From VXMF01 sp965206775 (GTDB lineage Bacteria > Acidobacteriota > Terriglobia > Bryobacterales > UBA6623), in NCBI GenBank assembly GCA_965206775.1, contig CBDBKU010000002.1:1984001-2048000 (forward strand): DNA of 64,000 nt, written 5' to 3'. A program made the translations under genes and the position numbers. Shown one piece after another: positions 41,931-49,959 of the stretch (the first letter of the stretch is position 1; each line of letters begins with the position of its first letter). Under the pieces are notes generated by a model. The model worked only from the letters and a program-made list of their open reading frames with translations. It was not told the origin of the DNA and made no database searches.

Positions 41931-42926
41931 TTACTCGGGCGATCCCTGCCGGCCCTCGAGGTACCTCGCCACGGCCCCCCTCCTGGCAGTTTCCTTCCGT
42001 GTGTAGCGGATCACCATGCCGGCGGACCTCCAGCCGCCCGCCGCGGCGATCTCGTGCGTGGAGGCGCCGGCGCGGCTGAGCTCGGCGGCCAGGCCCACGC
42101 GCCCGGAATGCCCGGAGAAGCCCTCCCCGAGCCCGGCGGCGCGGGCGGCGGCCGCGACGCGCCTTCCGATTTGCCGGCCCGAGAGCCCGAACACGGAATC
42201 CTCCGGGCCCGCGCCTTCCGGGCGGACCGCCTCGAGAGCGCGCACGGCGTCGCGGGGCAGGTAGCGCACGTCTCCCTCGGCTTCCTGGTCGGTCTTGGAA
42301 CGGCGCACCCAGAGCAGCCCGCTGCCGTCCGCGGAGGCCTCCACGCCGCCCCACGCCAGCTCCGCGGCCTCCGAGCGCCGCAGCCCGGCATAGAAGAGCA
42401 CCGAGCAGAGCGCGATGTCGGCCAGCCCGCGCGCCCGGGCTTTTCCCTCCGATTCGGTGCGCCCGGTCTGCCGGCCCGTGCGCGCCTGGCAGGCGGTCGC
42501 CCGGATCGCCGCCAGCTCCGCCAGGCCCAGGGCCCGGGCCTGGCGCTGCGGCGCGGCCCTTTCGCGGACCAGCCCGGCCAGGGCTCTTCTGACGAGCTCG
42601 CTGCCGGCGGGATCGTCCAGCCCGGAGGCGCGGTGGGCGGCGCCGATCGCGGCCCGGCGCACCTTGAGGGTCGACGCGGAGGCGGCCCCGGCGATCGCGG
42701 CCAGGTGCGCCGCGACGGTCTGCGGGGCGGCCGGGGCGGGGGCGTAGCCGTGCCGGGAGCACCAGCCCTCGAAGGCTCGCCAGTGGCCCAGGTAGGCGCG
42801 CCGGGTGTTTTCCGCCAGGGACGCTGAAAGCGCCTTCCGGACGCGCTCCGCGTCGCCGGCGGCCAGGCCGGCGGGGGCGGGGGCATCCAGCGCGTCCGGC
42901 GGGGCAGGATGTCCCATAACGTCCAT
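41931..42926 (-). CDS. tyrosine recombinase/integrase
   Basis: The product is 331 residues from the ATG at 42926 (or 328 from 42917). An N-terminal SAM-like DNA-binding domain (SLAENTRRAYLGHWRAFEGW) precedes the catalytic domain, which carries all key residues: R in YAGLRRSEAAEL, K in RRSKTDQE, the H-x-x-R pair in GFSGHSGRVGLA, and the nucleophilic Y in VIRYTRKE. The enzyme should be active. Its start codons lie inside the 5' end of the truncated metalloprotease frame on the other strand, so the recombinase or the element carrying it marks the break in that gene. A longer frame to 43376 is antisense to the protease and is rejected. Confidence 0.88.
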   Translation of the reverse strand: MDVMGHPAPPDALDAPAPAGLAAGDAERVRKALSASLAENTRRAYLGHWRAFEGWCSRHGYAPAPAAPQTVAAHLAAIAGAASASTLKVRRAAIGAAHRASGLDDPAGSELVRRALAGLVRERAAPQRQARALGLAELAAIRATACQARTGRQTGRTESEGKARARGLADIALCSVLFYAGLRRSEAAELAWGGVEASADGSGLLWVRRSKTDQEAEGDVRYLPRDAVRALEAVRPEGAGPEDSVFGLSGRQIGRRVAAAARAAGLGEGFSGHSGRVGLAAELSRAGASTHEIAAAGGWRSAGMVIRYTRKETARRGAVARYLEGRQGSPE

Positions 42927-44390
42927 TGGGTATCGTCCGATCCTGCCGTGGCCACGGTAATCGACGGCACGGTGACCGCTGTGGGGCCGGGGAACGCAAG
43001 CACCGTTGCGACCTACCAGGGACGAAAGGCCGTGGCGGAGATTTCTGTGCACATATCCGCGAGCGAGACGGGTACGGTGCGTGTGATTTACGCGGCGCCG
43101 TCGGATCGTGAGTTTCGATCCGACTACCGAGATGCTATCCAGCATGCCATTGTGGATCTGCAGTCGTGGTATCGCCGACAACTCGGTGGACTGACGTTCT
43201 CGCTGTATGACGCCACGCCCGAGCTGTGCCAACTGAGCGAGACCTCGGATTACTACGATCAAGATCCGTGGCACAAGGTACTCGAAGGCGTACAACACTG
43301 CGCCCCCGTCGAAGACAACACATCCACCTTCGCGTGGGTCATCTACGCCGACCTGGAGGCGGTATGTGGTGCACACGGTCCGTTAGGACGCGGCGGGCCG
43401 GGCCTCACCATGGTCGGTCGGAAGGACCTGGAGGGCCTGATCGGCAACAGGCTCGTTTACTACGATGAGTGTGGCGTCGGTCCGTATGACTTTCCCGTTA
43501 CCCGCTGGATCGGCGGTATCGGGCATGAACTTGGCCACGCGTTGAGACTTCCTCACCCACCGGGGTGTGACGAAGGGCTTCCGACATGTGACTTTGAGGC
43601 ACTGATGCATATTGGGTACACGTTGTACCCGGACACGTATCTGCGCCCTGACGAGAAGCAAGTGCTTTGGCGGTCCCCGTTCATCGAAAAAAATCCCTCC
43701 CAGCGGCAATTGATGGAGGAAGCCGGGATCGTAGCGGCGATTCGGGGCACCGTGAGCGACCCGGGCGGCGAAGTCGTCGTAGGCATCCGTGTCTCGGCGG
43801 GTTCCGATGATTTTTGGGCGTGGGGCGAGACCGCATCGGACGGAATATTTGAAATCCGCCTGCCTGACGGCTCATCGGGTTCGTCAGTCCTGAGTGTTCA
43901 CGCGGGCGGCGTTGCGGACTGCGGGTGGCTCGGATATCACGTTGCGGGCGGGCTCACGACGTTTCGGGAACACGCCACGCGAATCGAGCTCGGCGAGGTC
44001 GATCCAGCAATCATTGAGATCAGCCTTCCGGCCATTTCCGGGGAGCTGTGCCAGGGACAAAGGACGGTCAGCGGAACGGTGCTGGGACCGAGCGGTGATC
44101 CCGTGGGGGTCTTTGTGGGGGCCTTCGACCAATGGAGTTTTTCTGGGGACGACGGTCTGTTCGAACTTCGCCTGCCGGAAGGCTCGGAAGTCTCGTCTCC
44201 CTTATTTGTCGATGTGCCGGAGTGCGGGAATGTCGGATTCTACGGCCCGGGCGGCTTTACGACTCGCTTCGCCGATGCGTGGCAATGGGGAATTGGTGGC
44301 GTTAACGTGGCGGGCATCGTGATCCGGCTTCCTGCCACGCCAGAGGAACTGTGCCGCCGACAGCCTACAATCGCGGGGACAGTCGTCGGC

Positions 44391-46496
44391 CCACGGCTGA
44401 TTCTTGTTCGAGGGTAGTAACCTTGGTCGCAAAGAGTTAGACAAGGGACTGGCTTTTTTGGCCGGGATCGTGTATTGATGGGGCATGACGATGCCAGTGT
44501 GTGCTGCGGAGGTTCCGGTGCTGAGCGAGGTGGTGGTCCGGCCGACCCGGCCGGAGGAGCGGCTGCGCTGGGACGGGTTGATGGACGCGCACCACTATCT
44601 GGGATTCAAGCAGTTCGCGGGGCGCGGGCTGCGCTACGTGGCGGAGTGGCGGGGCGAGTGGCTGGCGCTGCTGGGCTGGCAGACGGGGGTGTTCCAGTGC
44701 CGGCCGCGCGACCGCTGGCTGGGCTGGCACAAGGCGGTGCAGTTCCGGCGCTTGCACCTGTGCGGGAATAACACGCGGTTCCTGGTGCTGCCCGCGGGGC
44801 AGGGCGTGAAGAACCTGGCCTCGCGGGTGCTGGGGTTGAACCTGCGGCGGCTGAGCGGGGACTGGGAGGCGAGTTGGGGGCATCCGCTCGAACTCGCGGA
44901 GACGTTCGTGGATCCGCGCAAGTACCGGGGCACGGCGTATCTGGCGTCGAACTGGATCAAGCTGGGGCTGAGCAAGGGCTACGCGCGGTCGAACGGGAAG
45001 TACACCGACAAGCACGGGCAGAAGAAGATGATGCTGGTGTATGAGTTGCGGGCGGGAGCGCGGGAGCGGCTGGCGGATCCGCAGGAGCGGGAGGAGTGGG
45101 ATTGCGGGCCGGTGGATGTGCGCTACGGGGCGGAGGATTTGCGGTCGTTGCGGAAGCAGTTGGAGGATGTGGAGGACAGCCGGGGGCGCCGCGGGAAGCG
45201 GCATGCGCTGGGGGTGGTGCTGGCGCTGATGGTGTTGGCGAGGCTGGCGGGCAAGCGCGGCGGGAGGGCGGCGGAAGCGTACTCGAAGACACTGAAGGAG
45301 CACGAGTTACGGGCGCTGGAGTGCCGCTGGGACGAGCGCGAGCGGCGGTGCGTGACGCCTTCGGACACGACGTTCCAGCGAGTCATGGAGCGGACGGATC
45401 CGGCCTCGCTGGAGCGCGTGATCCAGCGCTGGACGCAGCCGCTGGTGCCGCAGCCGCAGGCGCTGGCGGCGGACGGGAAGCGCATTCGGGGGGCGAATCG
45501 GATGGCGGCGGAGGGGCAGCACTGGGAGACGGTGACGCTGGTGGGCCATGTCAAGGGCCTGCCGGTGGCGAGCCGCAGCTACCGCGAGGAAGGCGGCGAG
45601 CAAGGCGCGCTGCGGGCGTTGCTGGAAGAGGTGGATCTGCGCGGCCGGACGGTGACGATGGACGCGGGGCATGCGGGGCAGGAGATCCAGCGGGCGATCA
45701 TCGAGCAGCACGGCGGGGAGGTGCTGGTGCGCATCAAGGGCAACTGCGCGCTGACCTACGAGACGCTGACGGGCCTGAACTGGGAGCGGGGCGCGGAGCG
45801 CAGTTGGCAGGAAGGGCGCTGGCAGCGCTCGCGCAACAAGCGCTGGGAGCGGCGCTCGATCGCTGTGTTCACGCCCCATCCGAAACTGCTGCCGTACCCG
45901 CATGCCCGGCAGGCGTACCGCATCACGCACGAGACCTGCAAGCGGCTGGGCGGGCCGGTGTCGAGCAGCTACAGCTACGGCATCACCTCGCTGTCGGAGC
46001 AGGCCGCCTCGGCTCAGGACCTGCTGGCGTTGCAGCGGGGTCACTGGCAGGTGGAGAGCGCCAACCACTATCGCCGCGACGTCTCCTTCGGGGAGGACAG
46101 CAGCCGCATCCGCACGGGTCACGGTCCGTCCAACGCCGCGGCGCTGAACAACCTGGCGCTGGCGCTGCTGCTGTCGCAGCGGCCGCAGGACACCGTGCCG
46201 GAGGCGCAAACGTACTACGCCGGCAACCGTGACGAGGCGCTGCAACTGCTGCTGACTCCCGGCTAGCGAGGATTCCGCTCCGCAGCCGCGGAGTCCGGTC
46301 CATCGCGGCCCAGGCGGACGGGCCCTCCACGCCCTCGTTGCGGCTGCCAGCGCCCCACTCGGCGATTCCCGGCCCGTCCTGCGTCCCCAGCACCGTAACA
46401 ACACCCGATTTCACTCGGCAGACCGCCCCACTTCCCGTGCTCCAACGCCCTATCTGGGCCATCCCTCCCTCCAAGCCAACAAGGAATCAGCGGTGG
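44391..46496. mobile_element. ISAs1-type insertion sequence with target duplication
   Basis: The 2,106-base element is flanked by an 8-base direct repeat, TCGTCGGC (44383-44390 and 46497-46504). Its ends are inverted repeats: CCACGGCTGATTCTTGTT on the left and the reverse of CCACCGCTGATTCCTTGTT on the right, which differ by one substitution and one inserted base. It carries a single transposase gene. The intact duplication and restorable host frame show a recent insertion. Confidence 0.88.
44485..46266 (+). CDS. ISAs1-family transposase fused to an N-terminal DUF4338/DruA-like domain
   Basis: The 593-residue product has two parts. Residues ~20-200 match DUF4338, the domain of Druantia protein DruA: HHYLGFKQFAGRGLRYVAEW near 36-55, RDRWLGWHKAVQFRRLHL near 75-92, NTRFLVLP, NLASRVLGLNLRRL near 110-123, ETFVDPRKYRGTAYLASNW near 139-157. 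Residues ~215-310 are the ISAs1-associated domain (RGKRHALGVVLALMVLARLA). The DDE core then gives D330 (LAADGKRIRG), D393 (TVTMDAGHAG) and E524 (GHWQVESANH), with SFGEDSSRIRTGHGPSNAAA after it. ISAs1 transposases are usually ~370-400 residues, so the extra length equals the DruA part. All catalytic residues are present. Confidence 0.9.
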   Translation: MTMPVCAAEVPVLSEVVVRPTRPEERLRWDGLMDAHHYLGFKQFAGRGLRYVAEWRGEWLALLGWQTGVFQCRPRDRWLGWHKAVQFRRLHLCGNNTRFLVLPAGQGVKNLASRVLGLNLRRLSGDWEASWGHPLELAETFVDPRKYRGTAYLASNWIKLGLSKGYARSNGKYTDKHGQKKMMLVYELRAGARERLADPQEREEWDCGPVDVRYGAEDLRSLRKQLEDVEDSRGRRGKRHALGVVLALMVLARLAGKRGGRAAEAYSKTLKEHELRALECRWDERERRCVTPSDTTFQRVMERTDPASLERVIQRWTQPLVPQPQALAADGKRIRGANRMAAEGQHWETVTLVGHVKGLPVASRSYREEGGEQGALRALLEEVDLRGRTVTMDAGHAGQEIQRAIIEQHGGEVLVRIKGNCALTYETLTGLNWERGAERSWQEGRWQRSRNKRWERRSIAVFTPHPKLLPYPHARQAYRITHETCKRLGGPVSSSYSYGITSLSEQAASAQDLLALQRGHWQVESANHYRRDVSFGEDSSRIRTGHGPSNAAALNNLALALLLSQRPQDTVPEAQTYYAGNRDEALQLLLTPG

Positions 46497-46887
46497 TCGT
46501 CGGCCCGGACGGCGAAGTCATGGAGGGGATATGGGTCGTAGCCTTACCGGTTTGGCGCTGGGGAATGAGCGGGGCGGATGGTACCTTCGAAATCCGCTTG
46601 CTCGAAGGCACGACCGGAATGCCCGTTCTGGGCATCCACGCGGACTGCGGACTGGTGGGATACTACGGCCCGAACGGGTTCACGACGAGCCGAGAGGATG
46701 CGACCGGTATCGAAATCGGGGAGGGTAACGTGACCGGTATCGTGATCAGGATCCCGGCAGAGCCGGACGAACTCTGCGTCAAGCCCGAGTTTGACAGTTT
46801 CTAGATACAGAAGCCATATAAGTCGAGACGCATCAACATCTTACGGGTTTTTCTCAAAATCCCGATTGTATCTAGGAACTGGCGGCG

Positions 46888-48663
46888 TCAGTCCATTTGA
46901 AGAATCGGCGAAGGATCGTCTATCTCCATTTGTCGCAACAACTTACGGGCTTCCTCCGGCGGCTCCGTCACCTGCCAGACGGCTCGTCCGTCGCTCAACA
47001 ATTGCGCCAGCTGGATCCGTTTCAGGCGGTTCCGAATGTTCCTCCAGGTGTCCCCGCAGGCCCGCTCCGCCACCCGTTCCAGCAATAACGCCAGCACCGC
47101 CAGCGACACATGCGCGTGAATCCGGTGCGGTGCCCAGTGATACACCGGCCGCAGCCGCAGCCCGCTCTTCAGCGTCCGCCACGCCTGCTCCACTCGCTGC
47201 AGTTGCTTGTACCCCAGCGCCATGTCCTCCCCGCTCAGGCTGTCATCGTTCCCGTGCACCACGAACTTCCCGTCCCGCCGCTCCGCTGCCCGGACCTTCT
47301 TGCGGTCGATCGCCAGGCACCCGTCCGCCCTCGTCTTCAGATAGCGTCCGTACCGCCCGCTCGCTTGCAACTCGCATTCCCGCTTGCGGTGTCCCCTGCC
47401 GCCTGCCGTCCCCTCCCCGGACTTCCCGCCCGTCGCATCCGGCGCCTTGGCTTGCTCCGCCTTGGCTTGCTTCGCCCGGGCCCTCTCTTCCGCTTTGCGC
47501 CGCGCCTCCGCCAAGCTCGCCAGCTCCGCCTCCAGCTCCTCCAGCACGCGCTCCCTGTGCCGCTTCTGCCGCTGCGCTTCCTGCGGATTGAAGCAAACCG
47601 CGTACCGCCGCCTCCGCTCCCCCTCCCCCACCGTGACTTCCTTCACCCGCAGGTTCTCCGCGACCTTCCGGTAGCGCCCCGGATGGCTCAGCACGTCCTC
47701 GTACGCCTCCCCTCCCTGCCGTAGCGGCTGGCCCACCAGATAGCGCCCGCCCGCCGCCGCCAGCGCCTTCAGGTTCGCCTCCGACACCATGCCCGCGTCT
47801 CCCACGAACACGAACCGCCTCAGCTGCCAGCCCTCCAGGTCCCGCTTCGCTTGCTGCACCGTCTCCACGTCCACCGTGTTCCCCGGGAACACCCAGTGCC
47901 GCACCGGAAACCCGTCCCGCGTCACCGCCAGCCCGATCACCACCTGCGGTGCGTCGCCGCGACCGTTCTTGGAGTGCCCCCGCTTGCGCAGCGGCTGGTA
48001 GGTCTGTCCCCCGGCCGCGGTCCCCGCGGTGATCGCTTCCTCGTCCTCCTCGTCGATCTCCCAGTGCAGCGAGGTCGTGTCGAAGAACAGGATCTCGGTG
48101 TCGAGTTGCAGCAGCGTGGCCGTGTTCCAGAAGACGGCCTCCTCGATCGAGTCGCGGTGGGCTTCGAGGAAGTCCATGGCGCGGTAGAGGTGCTGCAGGG
48201 AGAGGCTGCGCAAGCCGGGCAGGCGGATGTCCTCGGCCAGCCACTGGCGGAAGCAGTGCAGTTTGGAGGCGGGGGCGCAGGCGCGGTTGGCGACGAGGGC
48301 GAAGAGGGCGCGCTCGACGTCGAACTCGAGGCGGCGCGAGGCGCGGGCCTTGGCGATGGCCTGGGGGATGCCGAGACGCTGCCAGAGAGCGTCGAGGACA
48401 AAGAGGTCGCCGAAGGGCCAGGCGCCGGCGAGACGGCAGCCGGGGTGGTCGGCGGCGACCTGCTGGGGGTCGCAGCGGTCGAGGATGCTGCGGGCGAGGC
48501 GGCGCAAGGAGTCCACGGACTGCTCGTCGTCGGCGCGGCCGACGTTGTGGAGGATGCGGACGCGGGAGCGTTTGCGGACGGGGTCCCAGGAGTTGTGGGC
48601 GATTTGGAAGTGGGAGAGAGAGCTGCCGTCCTTGCGTTTCTGGCGGCTGACTCGGAGGTACAT
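46888..48663 (-). CDS. IS1634-family transposase
   Basis: From the ATG at 48663 the product is 591 residues, which is the usual length. It starts YLRVSRQKRKDGSSLSHFQI, followed by the family features EILFFDTTSLHWEIDEED (first catalytic Asp near residue 190), RFVFVGDAGMVSEANL (second Asp) and QAWRTLKSGLRLRPVYHW (Glu region). A charged Ala/Lys/Arg/Glu-rich coiled segment (EELEAELASLAEARRKAEER) lies between the second Asp and the Glu region, typical of the family. A TATACT box lies six bases upstream of the ATG with no ribosome site between, so the message is probably leaderless. A longer frame to 48714 passes through that promoter and is rejected. Confidence 0.92.
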   Translation of the reverse strand: MYLRVSRQKRKDGSSLSHFQIAHNSWDPVRKRSRVRILHNVGRADDEQSVDSLRRLARSILDRCDPQQVAADHPGCRLAGAWPFGDLFVLDALWQRLGIPQAIAKARASRRLEFDVERALFALVANRACAPASKLHCFRQWLAEDIRLPGLRSLSLQHLYRAMDFLEAHRDSIEEAVFWNTATLLQLDTEILFFDTTSLHWEIDEEDEEAITAGTAAGGQTYQPLRKRGHSKNGRGDAPQVVIGLAVTRDGFPVRHWVFPGNTVDVETVQQAKRDLEGWQLRRFVFVGDAGMVSEANLKALAAAGGRYLVGQPLRQGGEAYEDVLSHPGRYRKVAENLRVKEVTVGEGERRRRYAVCFNPQEAQRQKRHRERVLEELEAELASLAEARRKAEERARAKQAKAEQAKAPDATGGKSGEGTAGGRGHRKRECELQASGRYGRYLKTRADGCLAIDRKKVRAAERRDGKFVVHGNDDSLSGEDMALGYKQLQRVEQAWRTLKSGLRLRPVYHWAPHRIHAHVSLAVLALLLERVAERACGDTWRNIRNRLKRIQLAQLLSDGRAVWQVTEPPEEARKLLRQMEIDDPSPILQMD

Positions 48664-48669
48664 GTGATC

Positions 48670-48675
48670 AGTATA
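48670..48675 (-). promoter_or_regulatory. -10 box immediately before the IS1634 transposase
   Basis: TATACT on the minus strand ends six bases before the ATG at 48663. The same box-to-start distance is seen at the higB gene. Confidence 0.42.
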
Positions 48676-49090
48676 GCAAGGGAAACGACATGAAAAAAAG
48701 GTGGTAAACAACAATTCGTGTATCTAGAGAAAGGAGCCTTGGCGGGAGTCGGAGTGCAATGGGAATCAGCTAAGTCATTGAAAACAGAGAATCGGGGCAG
48801 ACAGTCCGGCCACTATATGTGCCCATAAACTGTCAAAGTCGGGTCAAGCTGTAGCGTCAGGAGATGCGTTCGAACAAGGCCTAGACCCAACAGCCGTGTC
48901 ACCAGGGGCCATTTAGGGTAGCGACCAGATTGGTATTGAAATACAACATAAGGGCGGTTCGAGCCTTGTGGTCAGTTCGGAGCGATCTTGCGGGTCTCGA
49001 TAAAACGGCCTCTGATTTCGCTCTCCGGACCTTCTGCGAAGTCGGCAACCCATCTCGCTGCCAGGGACTCGTGGGTTCTGGTGCCTTACA

Positions 49091-49108
49091 TACAGGAATC
49101 TGTATACT
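49091..49108 (+). promoter_or_regulatory. higBA promoter with overlapping palindrome
   Basis: A palindrome with arms TACAG/CTGTA around GAAT (49091-49104) overlaps a TATACT -10 box (49103-49108), which ends six bases before the ATG at 49115. This is the expected arrangement for autorepression by the HTH antitoxin encoded second in the pair. The transcript would be leaderless. Confidence 0.48.
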
Positions 49109-49114
49109 CTAGGA

Positions 49115-49477
49115 ATGGATGAGGGTGTGCGGCCCGTGCGCTGGGTCGGTTCCGCCCTGCGGGACCTCAAAGAGTTTCCCAGGGCTGTACAGCGTGATAT
49201 CGGCCAGGCGCTCTACGCCGCCCAGTGCGGTGAGGCCTACCCTTCGATCAAAGCGCTGAAGGGTTTTCCTGGCGCTTCGGTTCTTGAGATCGTCGCGCCG
49301 TTTAAGACCGATACCTACCGGTCGGTGTACAGCGTCCAATTTGGATCGGCGATCTATGTCTTGTGCGCCTTCAAGAAGAAGGCCAAAGAGGGCCGGAAGA
49401 CGCCGAAAAAGGAAAGGGGCCTGATCAAGACCCGCCTGGAGGCTGCGCGCCAGGACTACAACCGGAGGCAGAACTGA
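49115..49477 (+). CDS. HigB/RelE-family toxin (Gp49-like, DUF891)
   Basis: The 120-residue product reads PVRWVGSALRDLKEFPRAVQ near the start, then AYPSIKALKGFPGASVLEIV and KTDTYRSVYSVQFGSAIYVL, and CAFKKKAKEGRKTPKKE in the C-terminal part. These are the beta-sheet strands and basic loop of phage-derived Gp49/HigB toxins, ribosome-dependent mRNA interferases. No frameshift or stop is visible. The stop overlaps the start of the antitoxin (TGATG), so the order is toxin first, as in higBA pairs. The promoter carries a palindrome overlapping the -10 box. Confidence 0.87.
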   Translation: MDEGVRPVRWVGSALRDLKEFPRAVQRDIGQALYAAQCGEAYPSIKALKGFPGASVLEIVAPFKTDTYRSVYSVQFGSAIYVLCAFKKKAKEGRKTPKKERGLIKTRLEAARQDYNRRQN

Positions 49478-49842
49478 TGGCCAACAAGACGAACGATACG
49501 AAGGTGACGGAGAGTAGCGGCAATGTTTTCGCTGACCTCGGATTTCCAAGTGCTGATCGCGAGCAGTTGAAGGCGAAGCTCATGCTGGAGATCTATCAGG
49601 CCATCAAGGACCGCGGCCTCACGCAAACCCAAGCCGGAGAGATCCTGGGCATTCAGCAGCCGCATGTCTCGGCGCTGATGAACGGCCGCTCCGGCAACTA
49701 TTCTCTCGGTCGGCTGTTCGAGTTTCTGAACGCGCTTGGCCACGACGTGGAGATTACGGTGCGGCCCAAAGCTCCACGGTCGCCGACCGCACAAACGAGT
49801 GTGTGGTGCAACCGGAGCGGGTCGGTGAAACAGTATGAGTAA
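49477..49842 (+). CDS. XRE-type (HTH_37) antitoxin of the HigA kind
   Basis: The 121-residue product has a flexible N-terminus and then an HTH domain: REQLKAKLMLEIYQAIKDRG, LTQTQAGEILGIQQPHVSAL and MNGRSGNYSLGRLFEFLNAL, ending GHDVEITVRPK. This matches HTH_37 antitoxins that neutralise HigB-type toxins and repress their own promoter. The likely operator is the TACAG/CTGTA palindrome at 49091-49104. The last ~25 residues (SPTAQTSVWCNRSG) do not look conserved. A tiny frame of 25 codons (ATG at 49835) overlaps its end and may be a remnant of a third gene cut off by the IS element 118 bases downstream. Confidence 0.88.
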   Translation: MANKTNDTKVTESSGNVFADLGFPSADREQLKAKLMLEIYQAIKDRGLTQTQAGEILGIQQPHVSALMNGRSGNYSLGRLFEFLNALGHDVEITVRPKAPRSPTAQTSVWCNRSGSVKQYE

Positions 49843-49959
49843 GCGGTCCGAATCGTCTCTGACCGTCGGCGGCAAGCTCAAGGCGCGCGCCATACATCGA
49901 CTCAAGAGCTAAGCGCGAGAGGTTCCAGCAGCTTGCACGCCAGGTCCTCGCCCCCGCGC

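Larger units (their letters stand above)
46784..48844. mobile_element. IS1634-type insertion sequence with target duplication
   Basis: The 2,061-base element is flanked by a 5-base direct repeat, TCAAG (46779-46783 and 48845-48849). Its ends are inverted repeats, CCCGAGTTTGACAGTTT on the left and the reverse of CCCGACTTTGACAGTTT on the right (16 of 17 match). It inserted one codon before the stop of the metalloprotease gene. The left tip supplies a false ending (PEFDSF) to that frame. Confidence 0.87.
42909..48852 (+). pseudogene. zinc metalloprotease with repeat tail, 5'-truncated and split by two insertion sequences
   Basis: The readable gene has three segments: 42909-44390, 46505-46783 and 48850-48852. 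It opens within a BIG2-like domain (NVHWVSSDPAVATVIDGTVT), then a protease domain with HELGHALRLPH at residues 206-216 (zinc ligands plus Glu; the metzincin Gly is Arg here), and then three ~95-residue repeats that start RGTVSDPGG, SGTVLGPSG and AGTVVGPDG and each end near ELC. Removing the ISAs1-type element with one copy of TCGTCGGC joins AGTVVG to PDGEVMEG in frame. Removing the IS1634-type element with one copy of TCAAG gives ELCVKL-stop. The 5' end, including any signal peptide, is lost at the recombinase boundary. Confidence 0.8.

Noticed and set aside
42927..43376. N-terminal extension of the tyrosine recombinase to 43376.
   Set aside because: It is antisense to the metalloprotease domain and shows no recombinase features.
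45307..46404. Minus-strand and second plus-strand frames over the ISAs1-type transposase (also 45096-46232).
   Set aside because: Low-complexity shadow frames; the DDE and DUF4338 motifs are all in the frame 44485-46266.
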